Positions 34,766 to 46,589 of a stretch of DNA of 64,000 nucleotides are shown here, one piece after another. Every line of letters starts with the position of its first letter. Within the stretch, counting starts at the first letter, position 1. The notes below the pieces were generated by a model that saw nothing but the letters and a program-made list of their open reading frames with translations, made no database searches and was not told where the DNA came from. Both the position numbers and the translations under genes were made by a program. Source of the stretch: Dugong dugon (taxonomy: Eukaryota; Chordata; Mammalia; Sirenia; Dugongidae); assembly GCA_030035585.1 (NCBI GenBank), contig CM057469.1, positions 13,368,001 through 13,432,000 of the forward strand. Direction: 5' to 3'.

Positions 34766-35239
34766 TCCTGACCTACTTTGGAGCTTGGTAGCTGAAGAGT
34801 TAAATGCCACAGAGGAGAAGAGAGGTTAGCACAATTCGCTTTGGGTCAATGGCCCTTAATCTCTTACTTCATCCCCGTGATTACATGGGGTTTTCCATGT
34901 TTATTTTCCAGAAGGACAGAGTCAAGTGCTTTGCTTAAATCATTGTGGATCAATACTAATAAGTTAACTCTAAAACAAGTATGACACTGCATCTCATCTC
35001 CACCCACGTATTATGTTTCCTGAGATGACTCATCCTATCTGGTCCTCACCCTCTGTATCAACCTGCCAACAACCCTGAAGGCATTCACACTGAGTGGTGT
35101 CTACTTCCACCCTCTGGAATTTCCACATGAAAGACCATCTGCCTCAGTGTCCAAACATCGCAGGCTCACTCTCTGATGCCAGTGAGGGATTTTCAGTAGG
35201 ACTGGAAGGGGATCCCCACTAGGAATTGAGGGAAAACAT

Positions 35240-35273
<34 letters not shown>

Positions 35274-37084
35274 ACATCCTACACCATACTGGGGTGTTGG
35301 AGAGTAGTTTCAGAGGTTAGGAGTTAAGCAGGAACCCCTGAGCAGGGCCAAATCTACATGAGCGAAAGTCAAGGGAACTGTCTTGGCCCACTCTTTGTAG
35401 CAAAGCTACCTACTCCTTCCGTGGGTGAAGATATTGGGCATCAATGGAGGAGAACACTAGGCCTGTTGTAGGAAGTTGTCTAGACCCTAGAGTCTTACAT
35501 CTATATGGGTACCTTGTACTGTAGCTGCAGAGAGGAGAGTAGTCAGCATTGCTGGAAAAGGGGGTCACATTAATTCCCAACACAGATAAGAGACTAATCA
35601 ACTTGGAAAAGGTTCAGAGAAACTGAAATCCTTCCCAGCCTCCTGATTCAATAAGCACTATTAACTAAGATAATAAGCCACCCTTCAAATTCTGGAAAGT
35701 TTGACTCTGTACCATCTGTTAGGCCAACAGGCAGAGCCTTTGACTGTAGCTTTAATTAGTGATACCAAAGACAGCTAAAGAAAGGATATGTCAGAGAGGA
35801 GGTACACTAGGAGGAAAAAATGGATTCAGGGAGACAAAAGTTGCCAAGAGTATTTGGCCTTGTCCAAGCCCCTGTATCCAGGGTCCTGTCACTGGATGAG
35901 GAGAAGGGGGTTTTCATCATCTTTGTAAGAACATACAGAAGTATTCCCACAGCCATAGTGCTTCCCTTGTTAGGGTTCTATGCTTAGGAAACAGCTTCTG
36001 ATGAATGACGCAGTCACTCAAGAACCCTTCTACTAGAAATGATGACGGCTCTCTTCCCAACTGCATGGGTTAGAGGTCAGGCCCCTTGGTTGCTGGAAAG
36101 GGACTCACCCACTGAAAACTTGTTCTTCTGGAAATCTAATGAACACACCATCCTGCTGTCAGCTCAGCAGCACGAGTCTATCATGGGGTGGACTAAGAAA
36201 ATCCAGTTTCTACACCTGAAAAACCAAGAGCTGAGCTGAGCCCCAAGCTAAGGGACCCCTCAGAGGGGCAGCGTGGGGCCCTGTGTGTGACCTGTTGGAC
36301 CCTAGTTGGAATTCCCATCAGTGACAACCCCCTCAAAACCCTTTACACATCAGGGTGCTTAGAAGTCATACCTGTGTTATAATGATAATGTATGTAAAGG
36401 CCTTGTGTGGAAAAAAATTTTAAGTACTTGATTGTCCACAAAAAAATCTGATTTTTTTTTCCTTCCAGCCAAAATGAACTTAGTACATGACCATACATAC
36501 ACACATGCATATATACACACATGTTCTGTTCCTTTTTTCTTTGTCCTGCCTTGCCACACATTTTTCCGTAACTCTGCATCATGTGGCTCAGGCTATCTGT
36601 CATAGTCTCTGCCACACAGGCATAAGTGAAATGTTGCAGACAAAGTCCCAGACTGTTCAAGTCAGCCCTTATCTAGGTCTATCCTACCCTTGACCTTCCA
36701 GGTCACTGATGTCTTGAGCAGGCACCTGTTCCATCCTTAGCTTACCCTTTGGATTTGTTGTCCATCCATTATCTTCCTGGGTATGCCTTTGGCTTCCTCT
36801 ATGAGCCTGCCTGCCCATCCCAGCAATACGTTCTGTTTCCTCCTGGCTCAACCAGGATGTGGCTCAAACCCCTCCTGGCTCAAGCCCCCTTCCCTACTCC
36901 AAGAAAATTTCTCACGTGGACATCCCCACCCCTTCCCCTTTCTCGCCTTGACCTTGACAGTGGAAATAGACACTGAGGAACTACAAAACATGGACTATGC
37001 CTTTCCTAAAAGAGGTGGTGGCAGTAAGCAGTGGCGACAATGAATATCTTAGGCTGCAAGATCCTTCCAAAACAGCCAAAGTTT
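34766..37084. other. Largely unique intergenic sequence
   Basis: No gene or named repeat except a CA microsatellite (35243-35271) and a short CATA/CACA-rich run near 36490-36525. Frames of 60-105 codons at 35.4, 36.0 and 36.3-36.7 kb lack known domains. Confidence 0.5.
35243..35271. repeat. (CA)n microsatellite
   Basis: About 14 uninterrupted CA units. Confidence 0.98.
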
Positions 37085-38110
37085 TGGTGACAGAGTTCAT
37101 CATTCCGACAGCTGCCAGAGTGATCTTCCTGGCACAGATCAGAGATGCCATTCAATCAGTTGTCGTCGAGTCAATTTCGACTCATGGCAATTCTCTGTGT
37201 ATCAGAGGAGAACTGTGCTCCATAAGGTTTTCGGAAGTAGATTGCCAGGCCTTTCTTGAGGAACCTATGGGTGGACTTGAACTATCAACCTTTCAATAGC
37301 AGCTGGCACATTAACCATTTGTACCCCCCAGGAACTCCTAGATACGCCATTAAGAAGTCTTACTGCCTTCAGAAAAAAATGCCCAGAGTACTTTGCCTGG
37401 TGTTCAAGGTCCTGCATGCTCTTTCCCCAAATCATCTTTCACACGTTATGTCTCCTGGTTCCCTTTTCCACCACTGCTAACCAAACAAGCTACTCATTGT
37501 TCCCTAAATAGGCCCCAAGCAGCCTTTTCTCAGGCTTTGGCTCATACGTTTCCTTTCCTTGGAGCAGTCAGGCACCAATTTGCATACGAACCTGGTCCTT
37601 TAAGACACTTACTATGCAGTCAGAAGGCAGTGGAGGAGAGCAGTCACAACAGTCCCAACAGTCCCATTGTGCAGCAGTCAGCCCCATCTAGGACTCGTTT
37701 CTCAGGCACCCTTTGACAGCACCCACCCAACTCTCTCCTAGCTACTACCAATGCGCATCCTCTTGTTTCCCCTTTCTGAAAGTTTCCATTTTTGTAGAGG
37801 ACTTTTCCATTCTTGGCTCAGGCTCCACCTTGGTTGTTTTCTCCTTCACTCTGCCCACATGGTCTTTGGTGTCAGACAACGCCTGCCCCCACGGACGGAC
37901 ACTGAGAGTTATGACAGGAATTCCTTTCCCTCAATTCCATGTCCTTCCAGGGCCTGCTCAGATGCTACCCCCTCCATAAATTCCTTCCAAATTCTCCAAG
38001 CTAGAAGGCAGCTCCCCCTCATTTGGACTTCCAGAACCCTTGATTTATTCCTTTCATGAGGAACTTGCCACTTTAACTTTGTTTTACAGCTTTCTGTGTA
38101 CTTGGCTTAA
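37085..38110 (+). mobile_element. L2 LINE 3' region, interrupted
   Basis: Forward L2 order: ttcaaggtcctgcatgctct near 37404-37423, a C/T-rich middle (tgcccacatggtctttgg), then caacgcctgcccccacg and ttccttccaaattctcc. A SINE interrupts near the start. Confidence 0.6.
37152..37340 (-). mobile_element. AfroSINE/PSINE-type SINE, old form
   Basis: Reverse copy: tcgtcgagtcaatttcgact, gtgctccataaggttttcgg, head end caggaactcctag. Flanks agatgccatt / agatacgccatt. Confidence 0.88.
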
Positions 38111-39264
38111 TTCCTTCCTAGACAGGAGAATTCATGGTTGGTAAAAACCAGAATCTATTTTTAATTTATCTTTATTTCCCTCCCAGCCTAGAGACACAGT
38201 ACATTGGCCATAATAAATCCAAATTTTTTGTTGGATGGATGAATGAGTGAATGATCCTCTCACTTTGGAGCCAGTTTTCAGAGTCTTCAGATAGTTGTCG
38301 CCCGTCAGAGCAGGGTACCTCAGCCTTTCAGGAGATAAGCCCATGGACAGCCATCTAGTTACTCAAACTCAATTTTAATCACCAAAAACCAGAGATATTT
38401 TTGTTAGGTAAGCACAACAGAATGCTGTTTTGTAATCTTTCTCATAATTATACAAGCCCGAATAGGAATCCAAAACTTCATTTTTAACAGATATTAGTTG
38501 TTAGTGCACATAAACACTCTACATTCCAACTAAATGTAATGTATACATAAATTAAGTAAGTTGTATACCCACTTAAATGCAGACCTCTAGATAATAAAAA
38601 TGCTTGGTCTCACAGGAGTAATGGGCGAGGAGCCCATTTCAGAGACCGCTTCCCAGATATGCAAAAACACTAAAAGTGATCTCCCCAAAGAAGTTGGTAT
38701 CCACAGGGCAAAGAACTGTAGATTATATATCACCTTGTCACCAGCATACCCGCCTCCATGGTCCCTTCCTTGCCTATAGTCTGGAGGCCAATGCTGACCC
38801 CTTAACGACTGTGCAATTGTGACAAGAAGATGGGATTGCCGCAGTGATACCCTACTAATCTCGCTAGCCCCCCACAGCTGGGGCCTCACCTTCGCTTCCT
38901 GTAGCCTCCTGTCATAACAAGTGCTTTTCTAGTTGGAAATAATTAATCTTATCTTGTTTATGTAACAGGTTGATTGGGATTGCTACTGAGGCCTTCATCA
39001 AACCTGTAAAGAGAAAAGTGAACCTCTGTGGTCTGGGGGTGGGGAAGAGCCCCAATACTAAATCAGGCTTTAGTTTCTCAATATTGGCGAGGAACAAGTA
39101 GAGGAGGCCCATGCTATTAATTGGAGAACCCTCTACTGTCCATAAACCTATTAAACAGCGCTTGAAAAAGTGAGCAAGATCCCAAAGTTCCAAACCAGAG
39201 AACAGTGTCAAAATGGTTTTGGCCTAGAATTTTTTTTTAAAACGTTGCTCGTGGAATATTTACT
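38111..39264. other. Unrecognised region with two adjacent minus-strand frames
   Basis: Minus-strand frames 38889-38587 (100 codons) and 39211-38912 (99 codons) lie end to end. Neither has a motif I can name. GC content is above the surrounding DNA at 38.6-39.1 kb. This could be an old retroelement remnant or chance. Confidence 0.35.
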
Positions 39265-39735
39265 TTGTGCAACATAGTTTTCAGTGCAACTATTGGAATG
39301 AATTAGAAGAAAAATTCACACCTGTTGGGACAACTATTTTGGAAAACTTTAGACAATTTCTTTCAAATCTGAACTCATGCATACACAATGACTCGGCAAT
39401 TCCACTCGTAGGTATATACCTAAAAGAACTGAAAGCAGAGGTACAAACAGATACTTGTACCCCAATGTTCATTGCAGCACTATTCACAATAGTCAAAAAG
39501 TGGAAACAACCCAAATGTCCATCAACAGATGAATGGAATGAATGGATAAACAAAATGTGGCATATATACAACGGAATATTACTCAGCCACAAAGAGAAAA
39601 GAAGTGTTAATACATGCTATAACATAAATGAACCTTCAAAAATTATGCTAAGTGAAAAAGGACAAATATTGTATGATTCTATTTACATGAAATATCTAGA
39701 ACAGGCAAACACATTAAGACCAACGTTTATTAGTC

Positions 39736-39923
39736 CAGTGAAAACTGTGAGATCCGGAACTCGATAGGACTGCCCTGCTTTTCCAGATCTTGCAAGTTTT
39801 CCACCTTTGACAGGGTACAGTCTTACCACTTTTCTATTGCTCATTTTAGTGGAATATATTTCAGTTTTCCTTCTCTGACAGGTTTCTACCTTACATAGGT
39901 TCCAGCTTTTGCAGGTTTTACTG
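39736..39923. mobile_element. TA-target MITE (Tc1/mariner-like)
   Basis: A 188-bp element with about 25-bp terminal inverted repeats: left cagtgaaaactgtgag..., right ...tgcaggttttactg (reverse complement cagtaaaacctgca). It interrupts L1 exactly at ttattag|ttaccagg, with ta(g) on both sides. No transposase coding capacity. Confidence 0.7.
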
Positions 39924-39968
39924 TAGTTACCAGGGGGAGGAGAAAATGGGAGTTATTGCTTAAGGCAT

Positions 39969-40609
39969 TGTCATGGATCCAATTGTGTCCCCCAAAAATA
40001 TGTGTCGAATTGGCTAGGCCATAATTCCCGGTATGGTGTGATTATCCTCCATTTTGTGAAGTGTCGTAAATCCTAACCTCTGCCTGTGGTTAATGAAGCA
40101 GGATTAGTTTATCTTAAAGAGGATTAGGCTACATTTGTTATGTTAATGAGGCAGGCAGGACTAGTGTGGGATGCATCACCCTTAGTTAAGTTACCACCCT
40201 TACTCAGGTCACAGCCTTGATCTGAGGTAAGGGGAGTTTCCCTAGGGTGTGACCTGTATCATCTTTTATCTTACAAGAGATAAAAGGAGACAGAGGTGAG
40301 CAGAGAGAAAGAAGAGTCAGGAGCAGAGCGTGTCCTCTGGACCCGAGGTCCCTGCACTGAGAATCTCCTAGACCCAGGGGAAGATTGATGCCAAGACGCA
40401 TGGAGATTTCCAAGGAATACCATGTCTATAGATGTTGAAAGGAGACTAGGAACTTCCCCCAGAGCCAAGAGAGAGAGAAAGCCTTCCCCTAGAGCTGGCA
40501 CTAGAATCAGGACTTCTAGCCTCCTAAACTGTGAAGAGAATAAATTTCTGTTTGTTAAAGCCATCCACTTGTGTTATTTCTGTTATAGGAGCACTAGATA
40601 ACTAAGATA
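39969..40609 (+). mobile_element. MaLR-like solo LTR
   Basis: Begins tgtcatggatccaattgtgt and ends ctaagata. AATAAA at 40540-40545. Exact 5-bp TSD ggcat at 39964-39968 and 40610-40614, inside L1 sequence. No internal retroviral sequence. Confidence 0.9.
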
Positions 40610-40765
40610 GGCATATCAAGTTTCTGTTGAGGGTAATGAAAAAATTTGGAAACAGTGGTGATGGTTTCATAACATGGTGAATGTAATTAATGTCAGAGTT
40701 GTACTTATAAAAAAATATTGAATTGACAAATGTTTTGCTATATATATTTTACCACAATTTAAAAA

Positions 40766-40939
40766 ATAGTCTTTTACAGACAATTAAAAAATAGTCTGCC
40801 AGGCCCTTAAATTTCAAGACTGTTGAGCCTGAGCTGTGTTCCTCCTAGGTACTTACATCTTTAGCTGTCACTCAAGGTTGTATTTCTCTGTGTTTTTACT
40901 AGACTGTAATAGAATGACATTCAGATCAGATCAGCTCGG
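40766..40939. other. Unique intergenic sequence
   Basis: Nothing recognised. Confidence 0.4.
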
Positions 40940-41400
40940 TTCACTAAATGCTCATGGATCACTTGTGTGCCAGACACTGTAACAGAAATGAAAGGAATAA
41001 AGATAGTACCAGCCCTCCAGGACCCTGATGGAGGAAGACATTCGTGTATACAGATCACTTCAACAGGAAGTTGTAGATGCTAACAGAGAGGTATACCCAA
41101 TGAGCATACTGAGAGGACAAAGAATGGGCAGTTAGCCCAATCCAGAGGACTGAGACAGGTTTTCAGAGGCAATGACAGATGCTTTTGGTGTTAAAGGATG
41201 AGTAACAGTTAGCCAGTTCCATATTGTTAGAGCTTCATGTGCTGGGCAGGAGGGGAGGCTGGACAGGTAGCCAGTGGAACTCATGTATGCCACACCAAGG
41301 AGCATCTGGTATATTCTATAGGCTGTAAGGACCCATTGAAGAGTTGTAAGCAGACAGGGGCTTTGTATTCTGGAAAAATCATTCACACTGGCACAGCAGG
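40940..41400 (-). mobile_element. L2-like fragment
   Basis: Reverse order seen: tcacttgtgtgccagacact, then gttaaaggatgagtaacagt, ctataggctgtaaggaccc and gttgtaagcagacaggg. Confidence 0.55.
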
Positions 41401-41416
41401 AAGGATGGCTCTAAAG

Positions 41417-41598
41417 CAGTGGTTCTCTGGGTTTCCTGGACCATCCCTTCAACTTCACCTGAGAATTTGTTAGCAATGCAAATTACTGGGCCCCACCTCA
41501 GACCTGTTGAAATCAGGAGCTCTGGGAGTGGGGCCCAGTCTGTGTTTTGACAAGCTTTCTGGGTGATTCTGATACAGGCCAAAGTTTAAGAACCACCC
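41417..41598 (+). mobile_element. MER5A (hAT-Charlie MITE)
   Basis: Near-complete: cagtggttctctgggttt at the left, gagaatttgttagcaatgca, gggccccacctcagacctg, and the terminal inverted repeat agaaccac at the right. Flanks ctctaaag and ctctagat resemble an 8-bp hAT TSD. Confidence 0.85.
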
Positions 41599-41839
41599 TC
41601 TAGATCAATAGGGAGCGTTTGATGATATATGGAGCAGGGCTGGGATTAGAGTGAGGCGAGCGAGGCACTCACCTCTGGAGCAGTATTTAAGGAGGGTGCC
41701 AAAAACCTCAGTGATCAAGAGAAATACTACATTAATGTGATATTTTAAAACATCAAAATTAATGAAAAAATCCCTGATGAAATATCAAACTTTTAAATAA
41801 AGGCAGGCTGTTGTTTGTTTTTTAAAATCCTCTATGTTC
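41599..41839. other. Unique intergenic sequence
   Basis: Nothing recognised. Confidence 0.4.
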
Positions 41840-43400
41840 CCCCATATGGTAATAGCTATCAAATTCCAAATACAGATATTCTGGTCCAGCAATTCCTCTC
41901 CTAAACTGTAAAAATGGCGTGGCAGCATCAGACCTCTAACTTCACAAGTTGGGAGGAGAATCAAGATCAATATCAGCCCAAGGCTGATTCCTATGAGATG
42001 GAGATCAGATGTATCTCCACTCTCCAACCTTTATACCAATTCTGACACCAGCCGTCCCTCCCATGGCTCGCTCTACTTCTCTGCTAGGTTCAATAATTCA
42101 TTGCAACAGCCATACAGAACTCACAGACCATACTCACAGTTATAGGGCTTATTACGGAAGTAACAGGTTACAATTTAGGGACAACTCAGGATACAATTCT
42201 TCGTCAGGACAGCTTCTCGGCAGTGCCCACAGGCAGGCCTTTTTCTTGGCTCTGGACCTCTTGTCCTCTTGGCCCCTGGGCCCTCCAGCTCCTCAGCCCC
42301 ATGGCCTGGCCTCTGCCCTGCTCGGGCAAGTGTTCTAAAGTTCTTTAGCTCCATGGAGTGCCCAGAGACACCGCACTCTGCCAGCAAGCCTTCTACCTGA
42401 AGGTGCTCAGCTCTCTTGCTCCATTGGTCGGGAAGCCGACTGTGCCATCTGCCTCTAGTCTCCTGGTTCTGCTGCTGCCATTTCTCTGCAGCCACTTCTT
42501 GCCATCTCATGCTGTTTCCAGTGTTACAGCTGTCTCTGTCTCCTGGGTCTATAAGGTTCTCAGTGCAGGAACCCTGGGTCCAAACGATGTGCTCTGCTCC
42601 TGGCTCTTCTTTCTTGACAGTAGTGAGATTCCCTCTTTGCTTCTGGGTTTGGCTCTTTTTAAGCCTAGTGGGATGGCAAAATTTACTAATCTCCTCATTA
42701 GGGTTCCATACACCTTATTTGCATGGTTCTCTGCCCACAAGGCTTCCATGCACCTTATTTGCATTATTAGCAAGTTGTCCAATCCCCTTGGTTGGCTACA
42801 AGCACCTTACTTGCATAGTCCCACCTAATCATTTTGTGGAAGTCACAAGACCACGAATGACTAGAAGGGCCATACTGAGTAACTCACTACACTGCAAAGA
42901 CATTTATCCTACAGATACATTCACACATGGATGCAAAGATGCCTATACAAGGATATTCACTTAACTACTATTTGTAACAGCAGACGTTTAGAAATAACCT
43001 TAATACCCATCCAAAGGAGACTGTTCAATAAATGATCGTATATCCATTTAGTGAAATACTATGTAGCTATTAAAACAACGAGACAGCTGTTACATCTTGA
43101 TATGGAAAGATTTCCAAGGTACATTGTTAAGTTAAAAAAAAAAAAAAAAGGAAAGGTAATAAAACGGTGTGTACGTAGTTACTGTCAATATTTAAAAACA
43201 AAAGACCATATTCATAAATATATGTACACAGATATCCATTATTTACACATTTAATATATCTGGAAAAAATATAAAAAAAGTAATACAGTGGTTGCTTCTG
43301 AGTAACGGAACTGAGATTTAGGGGAGGGGAAAACTTACTTTTCACTTAAGGCTGTCCTGAACGTTTTGGATTTTATTAACCTATTAAAAAGTAATTATTT
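41840..43400 (+). mobile_element. Old L1 3' region, interrupted
   Basis: L1 pattern gatattctggtccagcaatt at the left resumes after the LTR with tttatcctacagatacattc. It continues through aatactatgtagctattaaa and gatatggaaagatttccaag, ending near 43400. Confidence 0.75.
41907..42896 (-). mobile_element. ERVL-like solo LTR, about 1 kb
   Basis: Colinear with the LTR at 16773-17868 throughout. Ends tgtaaaaatgg (left) and actgca (right) give TG...CA. Interrupts L1. No convincing TSD (taaac / aagac). Frames of 109-182 codons inside are shared loosely with the other copy but have no known domain. Confidence 0.75.
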
Positions 43401-45124
43401 AATTTTAAAACAGCTTCTTCACAACAAAAGTGCAACTTAAAAATTTCAATGAAAATAATAACTTGGAAAAATAAGCGTGAACAACATAACTGACCAACAC
43501 AGTATTAGAACATTGATACAGTTAACGCTCAGATTCCCTTTGATGAGTGGCCAGAGCTTCTAAGTAGTTTTCAGGCAAGCAACTACAGACAGCTAATCAC
43601 CAGGGGGCAGGGGTTAGAGTGGAGGACAGGCTAGAGCCCTGTTACTAGAGAAAGAAATGTAGATTAGGTAAGATCAAAAAAACTTTATGCTACCAAAAAT
43701 GGGAACGGATGAAACCGCAACCTTGTCAAGGGCTCTAGTCATTCAGATGGTGTGTAAGTACCTTTCCCCAAACACCGTCGGTATACATCTGCTGAAATAA
43801 ATTTAAGCTCCCATCCTATCCACTCTTTTAGAAGGGATACAATTGTATTGCAATGGAATAGATAAGGGGACAGGTGAGGGGAGGGTGAGAGAGGCATTTT
43901 ACAATTTATCAAGACACTAGCACCAGTGACTCATTTTTTTACTGGCGGGAGAAAAGAAATACTGGTTAGAGACCTTAGGGAAAAGTGGCAATTGAAAAAC
44001 AAAATTTTTTTTTTTTTTCCTGTAAAGCAACCTGGGAATATAACAAATCTTGTAAAATCATTCTTATTCTTTGATCCTCTAGTTCTACTTTGGTTTCTAA
44101 AATCTCATGTTCACATCAATGCTATTTATATTTTGCTTTCTAAAATATGTCGACCATACTGATCTTAACACGTGAAATAACATTGAATTAAAAGCAGAAC
44201 ATCAAATAATAGATAAGCACTTGTTACCATTACATAAAGTCTATGCAGAAACATTATCAAAGGTAGAAAATGAATTTGGAGGAGTGGAAACCGTTTATAA
44301 TGAAATGTTCATTAGATTTTGTGTGAACGGTGTTGAAGTTCACAGAAGAGAGTTTATCCATCTGGCAGGCATTACAACAGAACAAGGAGGACCAGACGGG
44401 CACAGTAATGGGTCAGTATTGGCAGAGGAAAGAATACCTAGGATAGGATTACTGATGTCCCACCTTTGGCACCCAGGGCAGTCCAACTGGCCCATTAGAC
44501 TTGTCCCACGTGTACCCAAGAAAAATTAAAGGCCATCTGGTGGCCATATTGAAAAATTACAGCTCAGTTCTGGAGGTCAGAAGGAACCAGAAAAATGGGA
44601 TTTGGACTCACCACAGTTTATTGGTCAGCTTCACACCCATACAAAAGTATCTTAACTGGCTCTTGGTTTATCATCATCGTTTCCTATGAATCCTGTTACT
44701 TTATTTCCATCTTTGCCAGAGTTCTCAGTCATGCCTTCTTCTTTCACTCACAACCGATACAATATCTCCCTTTATCATCGTTCCTCTGGAAATGCTGTGT
44801 GTAGAATACATTACTATTGCCCGTGAATGATCAAGACTCAGGACTTAAAGACTGAAATACCATCCCTTCACTACATCACACTCTGTAATTCGTCTCCAGA
44901 AACACAGCAATATATATTATTATCAAACAATAAAAATAACGATGAACTGCTTGACTCAAAGTGATAAATATACATTACGCTGTGCCACTGTTCTTTTCTT
45001 ATAGCTCATTCATTACAGAACACCAGTCCCATCATTCAGTCAAATCTTGATTCTCTTTTGGGGTGGTTTGAGTAATTAAAATAGCAGCATTAATTTCAAG
45101 TCTATTTGAGGGGGTATTTATCTG
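43401..45124. other. Unique intergenic sequence
   Basis: No named repeat. Contains a T-tract at about 44007-44018 and a 102-codon plus-strand frame at 44221-44529 that I do not recognise. Confidence 0.45.
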
Positions 45125-45345
45125 TTAGCTTATTTATTTATTTTATTGTGATAAGATATAGAGAACAAAACATTTGCCAGTTCAACAATTTTTACATGTA
45201 GAAGTCAGTGACATTGATCGTATTTATCATGTAGCGCAACCATTATCACTTCATTTTCCCAATTATTCCACCAACTTCAGGTCTATTTTTGTTAGTTTTA
45301 TTATTAGCACCCTCAGCAGAGAGTTCTATTTGCCTGAAAGGACAG
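45125..45345 (-). mobile_element. L1-like 3' UTR fragment
   Basis: Reverse of the ttgaactgg...cacaataaat type end also seen plus-strand at 47665-47880. Confidence 0.55.
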
Positions 45346-45529
45346 CCTTCCAGGTGACAAGTCCCGATATGACTGGCATAGGTGAGGAAAGTTGCTTTAG
45401 AAAAGGACTTCTGTGGATGGGGACACCTGCTTCTCTCAGTTCTTGTTTGATAACCATTTCTGCTGACCTCTGCTTCCCAACTACTCAGCTGACCATTCCT
45501 CATCTATTCGTCATGAAAGTAGGTCGATC

Positions 45530-46241
45530 ACAGCTGTCAGGTGGATTCTGGCTCATGGCAACTGTCTTAGTCATCTCGGGCTGCTGTAACAGAAATACCA
45601 CAAGTGGATGGCTTTAACAAAGAGAAATTTATTCTCTCACAGTCTGGTAGGCTACAAGTCCAAATTCAGGGCATCAGCTCCGGGGGAAGGCTTTCTCTCT
45701 CAGCTCTGGAGGAAGGTCCTTGTCGTCAATCTTCCCCTGGACTAGGAGCTTCTCTGTGCAGGAACCCCAGGTCCAAAGGACCCACTCTGCTCCAGCGCTG
45801 CTTTCTTGGTGGTTCCCCAGCTCTCTGCTTGCTTTCCTTTCCTTTCATCTCTTGTAAGATAAAAGGTGGTGCAGGCCACACCCTAGGGAAACTCCCTTTA
45901 CGTTGGATCAGGGATGTAACCTTAGTAAGGGTGTTATAATTCCACCCTAATCCTCTTTAACATAAAATTACAATCACAAAATCGAGTACAACCAAACAAT
46001 ACTGGGAGTCATAGCTCAGTCAAATTGATACACGCATTTTTGGGGGGACATAATTCAATCCATGACAGCAACCCCATGTATGTCAGAGTAGAACTGTGCT
46101 CTATAAAGTTTTCAATGGCTGATTTTTCCGAAGCTGATTGTCAGGTCTTTCTTGTGAGGCACCTCTGGGTGAACTTGAGCCCCCAACCTTTTGGTTAGTG
46201 GCATAGTGTGTTAACTGTTTGCCCCACCCAGGGACTCCTGG
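45530..46241 (-). mobile_element. AfroSINE/PSINE-type SINE, old form, split by LTR
   Basis: Left part ctgtcaggtggattctggct (to 45562), right part 46068-46241 with gcaaccccatgtatgtcaga and head end cagggactcctgg. Joining the two flanks at the TSD restores ordinary SINE order. Confidence 0.9.
45563..46067 (-). mobile_element. MaLR-like solo LTR inside a SINE
   Basis: Starts tgtcttagtcatctcggg, ends caatccatgaca. Exact 5-bp TSD gcaac at 45558-45562 and 46068-46072. Polyadenylation-type signal on the minus strand near 45628 (gagaataaatttc in reverse). Confidence 0.93.
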
Positions 46242-46589
46242 ATCGTTGTAGGGATTCAATAAGGATCACTCCTTTCCCTACACATCCACTCGGACCAGCA
46301 CACTCGTGCAAAGGCCAGAAGTGTGAAACAGATGGCAAGTTTGGAAGACTACAGTCTTACACCTAGAACTCAGGTGTGAGGTGGGGGAAGGTGGCTGGGG
46401 GGCTGGGCCATTCCTTCCAATTTTTGGATCCATCTGTGGCTTTTGTAATTCTCAGGACCAGAGTATGACCTCTGCCACCCCACCTACCTTAGCCACTGCC
46501 TGCTTGTAGAAAGGGAGAAAAATGGGCAACGGATCTTCAAGTTCTCACGAAGGCATACTTACCGGATCTATTGAGGCTAGAAGAGTCCC
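46242..46589. other. Unique intergenic sequence
   Basis: Nothing recognised. Confidence 0.5.

Larger units (their letters stand above)
39265..40765 (+). mobile_element. Older L1 ORF2 end and 3' end, interrupted
   Basis: The frame 39267-39767 contains the ORF2 C-terminal block ([23 protein letters not shown]). L1 resumes after a MITE (39924, ttaccaggggg) and again after an LTR (40610), ending at 40765. Not intact. Confidence 0.85.

Noticed and set aside
39267..39767. 166-codon frame as a novel gene
   Set aside because: It encodes the C-terminal block of L1 ORF2 and its 3' part is non-coding L1 and MITE sequence.
16773..42896. The two 1-kb LTRs as ends of one provirus
   Set aside because: The 24 kb between them holds L1, RTE, SINE and MIR elements and no retroviral genes; each lies in different host sequence.
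42358..42964. Frames of 156 and 182 codons as genes
   Set aside because: Both are inside an LTR, overlap one another in different phases, and have no retroviral or cellular domain.
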